Positions 7,886 to 17,604 of a stretch of DNA of 43,779 nt are shown in pieces. The translations under genes were made by a program, and so were the position numbers. The first letter of the stretch is position 1. Every line of letters begins with the position of its first letter. The DNA comes from Actinomycetota bacterium (GTDB taxonomy: Bacteria; Actinomycetota; Geothermincolia; Geothermincolales; RBG-13-55-18): assembly GCA_003598015.1 (NCBI GenBank), contig QZKE01000092.1, forward strand, positions 1 through 43,779, given 5' to 3'. A model generated the notes under the pieces. The model made no database searches. It was not told the origin of the DNA and worked only from the letters and a program-made list of their open reading frames with translations.

Positions 7886-8491
7886 ATGGAGATCAACGCC
7901 GCACAGGTGAAGGAGCTGAGAGAAGTTACCGGGGCCGGCATAATGGACTGCAAGCAGGCGCTGCAGGAGTCCGGGGGCGACGTGGAAAAGGCTATGCGCA
8001 TCTTGAGAGAGAAAGGGCTGGCGGGAGCGCAGAAAAAAGCCGGCCGTACCGTCGCGGATGGGATGGTCGATGCCTACATCCATATCAATAACCGTATAGG
8101 GGTGCTGCTGGAGGTCAACTGCGAGACTGATTTCGTCGCCCGCAACGAGACGTTTCGCGTCATGGTGCATGATATCGCCATGCACATCGCCGCCGCGAAG
8201 CCGCTCTTCGTGTCGCCGGAGGATGTTCCGGAAACGGTGCTCGCGGAGGAGCGGGAGATAAACCGCAACCGCGCCCTCAAGGAGGGCAAGCCGGAGAAGG
8301 TGGTGGATAAGATCGTCGAGGGGCGCATGAAGAAGTTCTTCGAGGAGGTTTGCCTGCTGGAACAGCCTTTCGTCAAAGACCCGGATATAACCGTAGGGCA
8401 ACTGGTTAAGCAGATAATTGCGGCGGTTGGCGAGAACGTAGTGGTCCGGCGTTTCGTACGCTTCCAGGTGGGCGAGGATATCGAGGAATAA
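7886..8491 (+). CDS. tsf: Elongation factor Ts (short form)
   Basis: EF-Ts is the nucleotide exchange factor for EF-Tu. The 201-residue protein has the N-terminal signature [19 protein letters not shown] and the core motif [12 protein letters not shown]. The ATG at 7886 is preceded by AAGGAGGAAAG; the frame stays open upstream but that part overlaps rpsB in another frame. At about 200 residues it is the short type, with one core subdomain as in Thermus, rather than the 270-290-residue type of Streptomyces or E. coli. A 129-base gap follows before pyrH. Confidence 0.97.
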   Translation: MEINAAQVKELREVTGAGIMDCKQALQESGGDVEKAMRILREKGLAGAQKKAGRTVADGMVDAYIHINNRIGVLLEVNCETDFVARNETFRVMVHDIAMHIAAAKPLFVSPEDVPETVLAEEREINRNRALKEGKPEKVVDKIVEGRMKKFFEEVCLLEQPFVKDPDITVGQLVKQIIAAVGENVVVRRFVRFQVGEDIEE

Positions 8492-8589
8492 GATACCGGC
8501 AGTGCCGGGGCTGTTGCGACCCACGCCCGAGATGGACCGGAAGGTGACGGAGTACCAGGGGTAGAAGACTCAAGCAAGACCGGTGCCGG

Positions 8590-8603
8590 CCCCCTGGAGG
8601 GGG
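8590..8603 (+). promoter_or_regulatory. Small GC hairpin covering the purine-rich region before pyrH
   Basis: CCCCC (8590-8594) and GGGGG (8599-8603) flank a TGGA loop. The right arm is part of the GGAGGGGGGAGAGG tract that is the best upstream ribosome site for pyrH. The tract is about 14 bases from the ATG, longer than usual. The hairpin could modulate pyrH translation, but this is only a structural possibility. Confidence 0.3.
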
Positions 8604-8620
8604 GAGAGGAACAGGCGGAG

Positions 8621-9361
8621 ATGGAGGAAGCCCGACCCCAGTGCAAGAGGGCGCTCATCAAGTTGAGCGGAGAGGCCTTCATGGGCCGCTTCGATTACGG
8701 TATAGATCCCGAGATGGTGAAGATCATCGCCGACGAACTTGCCGAGGTCAACGAGGTGGGCGTGCAGGTGGCCGTCGTGGTGGGCGGTGGCAACATCTTC
8801 CGCGGGATAGCAGCCAGCGCCGGGGGAATGGACCGTGCGGCGGCGGATTATGTGGGTATGCTGGCGACGGTCATGAATTCCCTCGCCCTTCAGGATGCCC
8901 TCGAGAAGAGGGGAGTCTTCACGCGCGTACAGTCGGCCATCGAGATGCAGGCGGTGGCTGAACCCTATATCAGGAGGCGCGCCATCCGCCACCTGGAGAA
9001 GGGGAGGGTCGTCATCTTCGCGGCGGGCACCGGCAATCCCTACTTCACCACCGATACTACGGCGGCCCTGCGGGCGCTCGAGATAGGCGCCGAGGCCATA
9101 CTCAAGGCTACCATGGTCAACGGGGTCTACGATTCGGATCCCCTGCAGAATCCCGAAGCGGTCATGTACGAGTCCCTCGATTACATAGAGGTCCTGCAGC
9201 AGGGCCTGCGGGTCATGGACGCCACCGCCGTATCGCTGTGCATGGACAACCGCCTCCCCATCATCGTCTTCAACATGACCGTTCGCGGGAACATTGCAAG
9301 GGTCCTTTTCGGCGAGCGGATAGGCACCATCGTTGCCTCGAATAAGGGAGAAGGGAGCTAG
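8621..9361 (+). CDS. pyrH: Uridylate kinase
   Basis: UMP kinase phosphorylates UMP to UDP in pyrimidine nucleotide synthesis and forms a hexamer of the amino-acid-kinase fold. The 246-residue product carries [22 protein letters not shown], the [20 protein letters not shown] nucleotide-binding loop and the [13 protein letters not shown] motif. The ATG at 8621 is the only start codon near the expected N-terminus; GGCGGAG abuts it and a stronger purine tract lies about 14 bases upstream. The frr start follows four bases after the stop. Confidence 0.97.
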   Translation: MEEARPQCKRALIKLSGEAFMGRFDYGIDPEMVKIIADELAEVNEVGVQVAVVVGGGNIFRGIAASAGGMDRAAADYVGMLATVMNSLALQDALEKRGVFTRVQSAIEMQAVAEPYIRRRAIRHLEKGRVVIFAAGTGNPYFTTDTTAALRALEIGAEAILKATMVNGVYDSDPLQNPEAVMYESLDYIEVLQQGLRVMDATAVSLCMDNRLPIIVFNMTVRGNIARVLFGERIGTIVASNKGEGS

Positions 9362-9365
9362 GCCG

Positions 9366-9923
9366 GTGTTAGAAGATGTCTTGCAGGAAGCGGAGCGCCG
9401 CATGAAGAAAACCGTGGAGCACATGCGGGATGATTTCTCCTCGGTGAGGACGGGAAGGGCGAGCGCCTCACTCCTGAACCGTGTCATGGTCGATTACTAT
9501 GGCGCCCCCACGCCGCTCAACCAGATCGCATCCATAGCCGTCCCCGAGCCGACGCTTCTGGTTGTCTCCCCCTACGACAAAAGCGCCATCGAGGATGTGG
9601 AAAAGGCAATACAACAGTCCGACCTCGGGTTGAACCCGGTAAACGACGGCAACGTCATCCGCCTGCCCATACCCAAGCTCACCGAGGAGCGCCGCAAGGA
9701 ACTGACCCGCCTGGTGCGCTCCAAGGCCGAGGAGGGAAGGGTGGCTGTCCGCAATGTCCGCCGGGATGCCATAGAGGACCTTCGCGCCTTCGAGAAAGAC
9801 GGGGAGATAACCAAGGACGACCTCCACCGCGGCCAGGAAGAAGCCCAGAAACTGACCGACCGTTATGTCGGCGAGATGGACGAGATGCTCAAGGTGAAAG
9901 AGAAAGAATTGATGGAGGTCTGA
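9366..9923 (+). CDS. frr: Ribosome recycling factor
   Basis: RRF splits post-termination ribosomes together with EF-G. I chose the GTG at 9366, which gives exactly 185 residues, the standard length; the frame is open upstream inside pyrH but without a suitable start. The motifs DFSSVRTGRASASLLNRV and YYGAPTPLNQIASI are diagnostic. The C-terminal coiled-coil helix ends in EMLKVKEKELMEV. AAGGGAG lies about nine bases before the start. It sits between pyrH and cdsA, as in most bacteria. Confidence 0.97.
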   Translation: MLEDVLQEAERRMKKTVEHMRDDFSSVRTGRASASLLNRVMVDYYGAPTPLNQIASIAVPEPTLLVVSPYDKSAIEDVEKAIQQSDLGLNPVNDGNVIRLPIPKLTEERRKELTRLVRSKAEEGRVAVRNVRRDAIEDLRAFEKDGEITKDDLHRGQEEAQKLTDRYVGEMDEMLKVKEKELMEV

Positions 9924-9924
9924 T

Positions 9925-10812
9925 TTGGCGCCCGGGGAAAAGTACGCATCTGAGACCGGCGAGAGGTCTTCCCTGGCCTCCCGCTTCACCAATTTCGCCG
10001 TACGCGTGGTGAGCGCGGTCATCCTGGTCCTGATCATCGTCATCCTCCTGTGGTGGGGCGAGATACCCTTCACGGTAGGGATAGCCCTCATCGCCTTCGC
10101 GGGATTATGGGAGTTCTACTCCACCTTTGCCAAGCAGGGCTACAAGCCGGCCATGCTACTCTCCATGGCGGTGGGCAGCGCTTTCCCGGTCATAGCGTTC
10201 TTCCTGCGCGATTCCCAGGACCTAAGCCCCATGGTACTCACCCTCGCGCTCTACGTCCCCGTGCTCTTCGCCTGGTGCATCTTCCGTCGCGGTTCCGAAT
10301 CGCCCACCACCGATATATCGGTGTCCCTGCTGGGCGTGGTGATGGTCGGCTTCTGCCTCGCCCATTTCGTGCTCATGCTCGGGCTGGACACCGATATCCC
10401 CTGGACCGTGCCCTTCACGGTCATCGTCATGGTATGGATATCGGATGCCGTCGCCTACCTGGCCGGCTCGGCCATCGGGCGGCACAAGATGGCGCCACGC
10501 ATCAGTCCGGGAAAGAGCTGGGAGGGATTCCTGGCGGGTACGGCTGCGGTGTTCATCGCCGCCTACATCCTCTACCTGACCGTGAACCGCACCTGGCTCA
10601 GCCTCGGTGTCGCCATGGAACTGGCGGTGATAGTGTGCGTCTTCGCGCCGCTGGGCGACCTGTCCGAGTCTACGGTCAAAAGGGAGCTGGGCATCAAGGA
10701 TATGAGCTCGCTCATCCCCGGACACGGCGGCATCATGGATCGCTTCGACAGCATGTTCTTTACCGCCGTGGTCTCCTACTACTTCCTGCGCTATTTTATC
10801 TTCAAGGTGTGA
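9925..10812 (+). CDS. cdsA: Phosphatidate cytidylyltransferase (CDP-diacylglycerol synthase)
   Basis: CdsA makes CDP-diacylglycerol from phosphatidic acid and CTP in the cytoplasmic membrane, the precursor of phosphatidylinositol phosphate made by the PgsA-like enzyme at 16951. The 295-residue protein has about seven or eight hydrophobic segments. The cytidylyltransferase signature is seen in ISPGKSWEGFLAG and SESTVKRELGIKDMSSLIP followed by GHGGIMDRFDS. The start is a TTG at 9925, two bases after the frr stop, with GGAGG seven bases upstream inside frr. It ends the rpsB operon. A convergent gene ends only 21 bases downstream, with no obvious terminator between. Confidence 0.95.
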   Translation: MAPGEKYASETGERSSLASRFTNFAVRVVSAVILVLIIVILLWWGEIPFTVGIALIAFAGLWEFYSTFAKQGYKPAMLLSMAVGSAFPVIAFFLRDSQDLSPMVLTLALYVPVLFAWCIFRRGSESPTTDISVSLLGVVMVGFCLAHFVLMLGLDTDIPWTVPFTVIVMVWISDAVAYLAGSAIGRHKMAPRISPGKSWEGFLAGTAAVFIAAYILYLTVNRTWLSLGVAMELAVIVCVFAPLGDLSESTVKRELGIKDMSSLIPGHGGIMDRFDSMFFTAVVSYYFLRYFIFKV

Positions 10813-10833
10813 GCGTATGCATGGATCGGGGTA

Positions 10834-11205
10834 CTATGCTTCGTATATGGTGTGTTCCTCGCTGAAGAAGATGCAGGAATCGGAGAAGTCGATAAACTTG
10901 GCTTCGTCCTCCCGCAGGGCGGCGTCGGCGTCCAGGCCCTCCGGGCTGCTGTAGGCGTCGATGAAGGCATCCAGGCTGTCCCACCACAGTTCCGCAAGCC
11001 CGTCGTAGGGAGCCCGCAGGCCGCGCGTGGCCTGGATGATATCGTGCAGTTCCGCGGGGATGATGTGGCTCTGCACGTATCTCCTCAGGTTCAGCCCCGG
11101 CGCCAGTCCGGCCACTAGGGGCCCATGCTGGTTCAGCCAGTAGTCGTGAAACTCCTCATCGCTCAGATCGGAGCGCTTGCGCACGCAATACACGAGCTTG
11201 ACCAT
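10834..11205 (-). CDS. EthD-domain protein
   Basis: The 123-residue product matches the EthD/dimeric alpha-beta-barrel type: MVKLVYCVRKRSDLSDEEF, then YWLNQHGPLV. It has a middle region with PYDGLAELWWDSLDAF and an EDEAKFIDFSDSCIFF end. EthD-like proteins are small dimers, some linked to ether or polyketide degradation; most have no known substrate. I chose the ATG at 11205 because GAAGGGAG precedes it by seven bases; the frame extends upstream to 11265 without a ribosome site. It is the only minus-strand gene in the window, convergent to cdsA and divergent from dxr. TAAAAT on the minus strand (11280-11275) is a possible -10. Confidence 0.82.
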   Translation of the reverse strand: MVKLVYCVRKRSDLSDEEFHDYWLNQHGPLVAGLAPGLNLRRYVQSHIIPAELHDIIQATRGLRAPYDGLAELWWDSLDAFIDAYSSPEGLDADAALREDEAKFIDFSDSCIFFSEEHTIYEA

Positions 11206-11345
11206 GGTACTACTCCCTTCTTCCGGAGCCGCCCTGCCGTTGCCGCCTGAACCACCCGCTGCCATACAAGGTTGATTTTAGTACAAGAAGGCCCGGCACC
11301 GATAATCACTGAGATAGCTCGAGGGCGTCGCGCGGACTCAACCCG

Positions 11346-11351
11346 TATAAT
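11346..11351 (+). promoter_or_regulatory. -10 box for a probable leaderless dxr transcript
   Basis: A perfect TATAAT ends six bases before the dxr ATG at 11358. Transcription starting at the usual distance would begin on or next to the start codon. There is no ribosome site before the ATG. Leaderless messages are common in actinobacteria. No good -35 box is seen, which is also usual for such promoters. Confidence 0.55.
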
Positions 11352-11357
11352 GATCGT

Positions 11358-12539
11358 ATGAACGGCAAAGAAGAGAGGCGCGGGCTGGCGGTCCTGGGCT
11401 CCACGGGATCCATCGGGACCCAGGCCTTGGAGGTCGCGGCCGCTCACCCCGACCGCTTGAGGGTTGTAGCCCTCACCGCCCATACCAACGTCGAACTGTT
11501 GGAGGAGCAGGCCCGCCTGCACCGGCCTGTGCTGGTGGGCATGGTCTCGCCGGGGGCGGCGGCGGAGCTGCGCACCCGCCTCGCGGGCACGGGCATCGAG
11601 GTGATGGCGGGAACGGAATGCCTGGTGGAGGCGGCCGCCTACCCACTGTCCGACATAGTGTTGAACGGCGTGGTGGGCTCGGCGGGATTGCCGCCCACGC
11701 TGGCGGCCCTGGGAGCGGGAAAGCGCCTGGCACTGGCCAACAAGGAGAGCATGGTGGCGGGAGGAGAACTGGTACTGGAGGCGCTCGCGGCGGGCGGGGA
11801 GCTCATACCCGTGGATTCCGAGCACGGCGCCATCTTCCACTGTCTGCGCGGAGAGGATCTAGGGGAAGTAGAGACCCTTGTCCTCACCGCCTCAGGCGGC
11901 CCTTTTTACGGGCGTGGACGGGATGAACTCGCCGGCGTGACGGTGGAGGATGCCCTGGCCCATCCCACCTGGAACATGGGCAGAAAGATCACCATCGATT
12001 CCGCCACCCTCATGAACAAGGGCCTCGAGGTCATCGAGGCGCATTACCTCTTCGGCATGCCCTACGACGCCATCAGGGTGGTTGCCCACCCCCAGAGCGT
12101 AGTGCATTCCCTGGTGGAGTTCCGGGACGGCTCCATGTCCGCGCAGCTCAGCCTGCCCGATATGCGCCTGCCCATCTCCCTGGCCCTCTCCTACCCGGAG
12201 AGGTGGGGGCCACCCTTCCAGCGCACCGAGTTGGCGGCACTGGGGGGACTGACCTTCGGGGAGATCGACCGTGACGCCTTCGGTTGCCTGGACCTCGCCT
12301 ACAGGGCGGGGAGGGAGGGCGGCCTGGCGACGGCCGTCCTGAACGCCGCCAACGAGGTGGCGGTGGCCGCTTTCCTGGAGGGGAGCATAGGGTTCCTGGA
12401 TATAGAAAGGATTATCGGAGACACCCTGGAGAGATACGAACCCGGGCGGGCGCGCTCCCTGGATGACGTGCTGCGGGCGGAGGAATGGGCGCGGGCGGCG
12501 GCCGCGGAAACCGCGGGAGAGGTAAGCGGATTTGCATAA
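11358..12539 (+). CDS. dxr: 1-deoxy-D-xylulose 5-phosphate reductoisomerase
   Basis: DXR converts deoxyxylulose phosphate to methylerythritol phosphate, the first committed step of the non-mevalonate isoprenoid path. The 393-residue product has the NADPH-binding start LAVLGSTGSIGTQALEV and LANKESMVAGG. The metal and substrate motif is VDSEHGAIFHCL, followed by TASGGPFYGR and PTWNMGRKITIDSATLMNK. The PQSVVHSLVEF and LNAANEVAVAAFL segments are also typical. The ATG at 11358 fits the conserved N-terminus precisely. The last eight bases overlap rseP, and ispG follows it, so two isoprenoid genes flank the protease. Confidence 0.97.
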   Translation: MNGKEERRGLAVLGSTGSIGTQALEVAAAHPDRLRVVALTAHTNVELLEEQARLHRPVLVGMVSPGAAAELRTRLAGTGIEVMAGTECLVEAAAYPLSDIVLNGVVGSAGLPPTLAALGAGKRLALANKESMVAGGELVLEALAAGGELIPVDSEHGAIFHCLRGEDLGEVETLVLTASGGPFYGRGRDELAGVTVEDALAHPTWNMGRKITIDSATLMNKGLEVIEAHYLFGMPYDAIRVVAHPQSVVHSLVEFRDGSMSAQLSLPDMRLPISLALSYPERWGPPFQRTELAALGGLTFGEIDRDAFGCLDLAYRAGREGGLATAVLNAANEVAVAAFLEGSIGFLDIERIIGDTLERYEPGRARSLDDVLRAEEWARAAAAETAGEVSGFA

Positions 12540-13637
12540 GGTACTAGTAGTCATCGAGTACGTGTTTGCTGTTCTGGCGGCATTAATCTTCCTTGTCATC
12601 ACACACGAGCTGGGACATTTCATAGCCGCCAGGCTGGCTGGGGTGAAATGCCCGGAGTTCTTCGTGGGCTTCGGACCGCGCATCTGGAGCACCAAGCGTG
12701 GGGATACGGAGTTCGGCATCAAGTGGATACTGATAGGGGGATACGTCAAGGTCCTGGGCATGAATCCCGAGGAGGAGATCAGTCCGGAGGACTTCCCCCA
12801 CTCCTACAAGGGAGTATCTTACGGTAAGAGGTTCTGGATTATATTCTCGGGTTCTTTGGTGCATCTGATCTTAGCGCTGCTAATAATTTTCTTCACCGTA
12901 TGGCTTATAGGCGTGCCTTTTCAATCAAACACCATATATGGAGTAGGGCAGAACATGGAGGGGACAGAGGACCAGACGCCAGCCTATACCGCAGGCTTGG
13001 AGCCTGGAGATACCATCCTCGCAATGAACGGCCAGCCAATGAACGACTGGGACGACGTTGTGACTTTCATACAAGAACACCCCAACGAAGAAGTCACAAT
13101 ATTGGTTGCCAGAAACGGGCAAGAACTAGAGCTGACCGCCACCCTTGCTCAGCGCGGGGATGGAGCAGGCTACCTGGGCGTTAATCCCCAGCCGGAATTC
13201 CGGGAATACTCATTCCTTGAGTCCTTCGGGGAGACGGGAGTGGTTTTCTGGGAGAACCTCAAAGGCGTGGGTATCAGCTTTTCAAAGCTTTTCAGCCTTT
13301 CCACCTTCAAGCAACTGCTCGGCATCTCAGAGCCCACGGAGGAGAGGCCGGTATCGATTGTGGGAATAACCCGCCTTGCAGGCCAATTGGCGGGCCTAGG
13401 ATTATATTATTTCCTTATGTTTTTTGCTTTTCTCCTCATTTTCCTGGCTCTCATCAACCTCCTTCCACTGCCCCCCCTGGATGGTGGGCACCTGATGGTA
13501 TTGTTATGGGAGAGGGTAACCGGCAGGGAGGTGGACTTGCGTAAGCTGTACCCGGTGGCGGTAGCGGTGCTCGCCTTCTTCATTATCCTGTTCATACTCA
13601 CGGTAACGCAGGACATATTCAACCCCGTCAACCTGCC

Positions 13638-13641
<4 letters not shown>
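12532..13641 (+). CDS. rseP: Site-2 intramembrane metalloprotease RseP-like
   Basis: The 369-residue membrane protein belongs to the M50 site-2 protease family, which cleaves membrane-anchored anti-sigma factors and signal-peptide remnants. The zinc motif HELGHF lies in the first membrane segment (ITHELGHFIAAR). One PDZ domain sits around residues 145-215 (TPAYTAGLEPGDTILAMNGQ). The second catalytic motif is NLLPLPPLDGGHL. The start is a TTG at 12532 overlapping dxr by eight bases, with GGGAGAGGT about ten bases upstream. Bases from about 12840 to 13140 are clearly richer in A/T than the neighbours. The final TGA overlaps the ispG ATG as ATGA. Confidence 0.94.
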
Positions 13642-14738
<1,097 letters not shown>

Positions 14739-14752
14739 TAAGAAGGAGTCAG

Positions 14753-16480
14753 ATGAAACAGTCCAGCGCTTTCATCCCCACGCTCAAGGATAGCCCCGCG
14801 GACGCGGAGGTGGCCAGCCACCGCCTGCTGGTGCGCGCAGGTTTCATGCGCAGGGTGGCATCCGGGATCTACGAACTGTTGCCCCTGGGGGCGCGCGTGG
14901 TCAGGAACATCGAGCGCATCGTGCGCGAGGAGATGAATGCTGCGGGTGCGCAGGAGGTCATCCTCCCCATCATGCAGCCGCGGGAGCTGTGGGAGGAGAG
15001 TGGCCGCTGGTCCAAGTACGGCCCGGAGATGATGCGCCTCAAGGACCGGGCGGACAGGGACTTCGGACTGGGGCCGACGCACGAGGAGGTCATCACCGAC
15101 CTGGTGCGCTCCAACGTCTCCTCCTGGCGCGATCTCCCCTTGAACCTCTACCAGATCGGGGACAAGTTCCGCGACGAGATGCGGCCGCGCTTCGGCCTGC
15201 TGCGGGGGCGCGAGTTCATCATGAAGGACGGTTACAGCTTCGACCGTGACGAGGAGGGCATGCGCCGTTCCTACCAGGCTATGTACGACGCCTACGGCCG
15301 CATCTTCACCCGCAGCGGCTGCACCTGGCGGGCGGTGGAGGCGGACACCGGCCTCATCGGCGGGGATGTCTCCCACGAGTTCATGGTCCCCGCCGCGGTG
15401 GGCGAGGACGATATAGCCTACTGTGAGGGGTGCGATTATGCCGCGAACGTCACCCTGGCCACCTTCAAGCGCGCCGAGCCGCTTCGCGGTGAAGGCAAGG
15501 CGGCGGAAAAGGTGCACACGCCGGAGAAGCGCACCATCGAGGAGGTAAGCTCGTTCCTGGGCCTGGGGCCGGACCGTTTCATAAAGTGCCTCATGTTCCT
15601 GGTTGAGGACAAACCGGTGGCGGTGCTCGTACCCGGGGACCGCGAGGCCAACGAGACCAAGCTGGAGCGGGTACTGGGAACGGACGAGTTCCGCCTCTTT
15701 ATCGAGGACGACTGGAAGAGGTTTCCTTCCTACCTGCAGGGCTTCGTGGGACCGGTGGGCTTGCAGGCGGCGGAGGTCATCGCAGACGTGGCGCTCGCGG
15801 GCGCGGGGGGCATGGTCTGCGGGGCCAACGAAGAGGACTACCATCTCGCAGGCGTGGACGAAGGCCGGGATTTCACGGCAGGCCGCTTCGAGGATATAAC
15901 CTCCGCCAGGGAGGGGGACGTATGTCCACGCTGTAGCGGGACCCTCCGTATCGAGGCGGGGATAGAGGTGGGACAGGTCTTCCAGTTGGGATTGAAATAC
16001 TCCGAGCCCATGCGCTGTTACTACGACGACGAGGACGGCGTCTCCCGGCCCATGGTCATGGGCACCTACGGCATCGGCGTGACCCGGCTCATGTCCGCCA
16101 TCATCGAGCAGCACCACGACGAGCGCGGGATGCTCTGGCCCCTGGCGGTAGCACCGGCGCTCCTGCATATACTGCCTTTGAACTACGAGCGGGAGGAGAG
16201 ACGCTCCGCAGCGCGCGAGCTCTACGAGCGCTGCCAGGAGCGCGGATGGGAGGTATTGCTGGACGATCGCGAGGAGAGCGCCGGGGTAAAGTTCGCCGAC
16301 GCCGACCTCATCGGGATACCTTACCGCGCGGTCGTCGGCAAGGGCTACGACGAGGACGGAACCATCGAGCTGCAGGTCAGAACCACGGGGGAGAAGAACA
16401 AGATGGATATGGATTCCCTCATGGGGTTGCTGCAGCAGGCCGTGGATACGCTAGCGGACGAGCGGCCTCATGTGTCATGA
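14753..16480 (+). CDS. proS: Prolyl-tRNA synthetase (bacterial type with editing domain)
   Basis: ProRS charges tRNA-Pro. The 575-residue product is of the bacterial type: class II motif 1 around VASGIYELLPLGARVVRNI, motif 2 in FRDEMRPRFGLLRGREFIMKDGYSF and motif 3 near GTYGIGVTRLMSA. An INS/YbaK-like editing insertion lies between motifs 2 and 3 (about residues 230-400; FIKCLMFLVEDKPVAVLVPGD). The C-terminal anticodon-binding domain has LDDREESAGVKFADADLIG. The ATG at 14753 follows AAGGAG. It lies 14 bases after ispG and appears to end the dxr operon. The 115 bases that follow hold no recognised element. Confidence 0.96.
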   Translation: MKQSSAFIPTLKDSPADAEVASHRLLVRAGFMRRVASGIYELLPLGARVVRNIERIVREEMNAAGAQEVILPIMQPRELWEESGRWSKYGPEMMRLKDRADRDFGLGPTHEEVITDLVRSNVSSWRDLPLNLYQIGDKFRDEMRPRFGLLRGREFIMKDGYSFDRDEEGMRRSYQAMYDAYGRIFTRSGCTWRAVEADTGLIGGDVSHEFMVPAAVGEDDIAYCEGCDYAANVTLATFKRAEPLRGEGKAAEKVHTPEKRTIEEVSSFLGLGPDRFIKCLMFLVEDKPVAVLVPGDREANETKLERVLGTDEFRLFIEDDWKRFPSYLQGFVGPVGLQAAEVIADVALAGAGGMVCGANEEDYHLAGVDEGRDFTAGRFEDITSAREGDVCPRCSGTLRIEAGIEVGQVFQLGLKYSEPMRCYYDDEDGVSRPMVMGTYGIGVTRLMSAIIEQHHDERGMLWPLAVAPALLHILPLNYEREERRSAARELYERCQERGWEVLLDDREESAGVKFADADLIGIPYRAVVGKGYDEDGTIELQVRTTGEKNKMDMDSLMGLLQQAVDTLADERPHVS

Positions 16481-16595
16481 GCCGGTGCGAGGTGTTTATA
16501 TGAGCAATGGCGCACCCGCCTGAGATGGGGGGAAGGCGAAAGGAAGAATACACGGGCGGTGTGTCGAACGTAGCAGCGGAGGAACGGGGAGAGAG

Positions 16596-16937
16596 ATGGA
16601 CAGATTCGTCGTTCACGAGGATAACCTGGAATGGGTACCGGCGGACTTTCCGCGCGCCCAGATGAAGGTGCTCTACATGGACCCGCGCGGCGGGGGGCAG
16701 ATACTCCTGCTCCGTTTCGAGCCCTACTGCGAGATGCCGGGCCATGCGCACATATCCTCCGATGAAGCGGCCTATGTACTGGAGGGCGAGCTCGGGCAGC
16801 AGGGAGCGGACGGAGAGGAGGAGGTCTTTCGCGCGGGGCACTTCGCCTTCTTCCCGGCGGGCGCGGAACACGGCCCCTTCACCACTGGCGAAGAGGGCTG
16901 CACCATCATCAGCGTCTTCTACGGTCCGCTGAGTTAG
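16596..16937 (+). CDS. Cupin-domain protein
   Basis: The 113-residue protein is a single small beta-barrel cupin. The first metal motif appears as GHAHISSDEAAYVLEGEL and the second as FFPAGAEHGPFTT. It resembles the ChrR-type or general cupin_2-like stand-alone proteins, whose substrates cannot be told from sequence. The start is the ATG at 16596, with GGGGAGAGAG upstream. It stands 14 bases before pgsA and may be the first gene of the phosphatidylinositol mannoside operon. No link between cupins and that pathway is known to me. Confidence 0.82.
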   Translation: MDRFVVHEDNLEWVPADFPRAQMKVLYMDPRGGGQILLLRFEPYCEMPGHAHISSDEAAYVLEGELGQQGADGEEEVFRAGHFAFFPAGAEHGPFTTGEEGCTIISVFYGPLS

Positions 16938-16950
16938 AAAGGAAACGAGA

Positions 16951-17592
16951 TTGCAAAGGGCCTGGAACGTAAACGAAGGGCTGCGGAGATTCTCCAGCGC
17001 CGTATTCCATCCCGTGGGATGGGTGCTGGGCCGGGTTTTTTCGCCCAACTTCATCACCACGCTGTCCATCGGCGCCGCGGCGGTGGCGGGCTATCTCTTC
17101 GCTGTGGGACAGTTCGTGGTAGGACCCTGGATACTCTTCCTGGCCGGCCTCTTCGACATCTGGGACGGCCAGGTCGCCAAGCTTACCGGCCGCGTGAGCA
17201 CCTTCGGGTCTTTCTACGACTCGACGGCAGACCGCGTGGCGGATTTCTTCTTCTCCCTGGGAACGCTATACTATTTCGCCGACCAGAAGATCTACGACAT
17301 AACCTTCATGGTCGCTGCGTACATGGTGCTCTCCTCGCTCATCAGCTACGTGAAGGCGAGGGCGGAGGGCTTGGGTGTCGCCTGCAACGTCGGCCTGCTG
17401 GCGCGCCCGCTGCGCCTGCTCCTCTTCGCGCTGCCGCTGTTTATCTTCGGCCTGAGCGACAACGTCTGGGTATTCCGGATCTCCCTGTACATCGTGTTGG
17501 TGCTGGCGGTGGAGACGCTGGTCCACCGCATGGTGGTCATATATACGGGAGCCCGCGAGAAGGACGCATCCGCGGCGGCGGATGGTTCCTGA
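16951..17592 (+). CDS. pgsA: CDP-alcohol phosphatidyltransferase, probable phosphatidylinositol-phosphate synthase
   Basis: In actinobacteria this enzyme joins CDP-diacylglycerol and inositol 3-phosphate to make phosphatidylinositol phosphate in the membrane. The 213-residue protein has about six hydrophobic segments. The CDP-alcohol motif runs from D69: D69, D72-G73, A76, K77, then G86, D90 and D94 with the standard spacing. Position 77 is Lys, where the family consensus has Arg. The start is a TTG at 16951 with AAAGGAAACGAGA before it. The next two genes, an acyltransferase and PimA, are the usual mycobacterial and Streptomyces neighbours and favour this substrate over glycerol phosphate. 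Confidence 0.88.
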   Translation: MQRAWNVNEGLRRFSSAVFHPVGWVLGRVFSPNFITTLSIGAAAVAGYLFAVGQFVVGPWILFLAGLFDIWDGQVAKLTGRVSTFGSFYDSTADRVADFFFSLGTLYYFADQKIYDITFMVAAYMVLSSLISYVKARAEGLGVACNVGLLARPLRLLLFALPLFIFGLSDNVWVFRISLYIVLVLAVETLVHRMVVIYTGAREKDASAAADGS

Positions 17593-17604
17593 GCGGGGTG
17601 GGCC

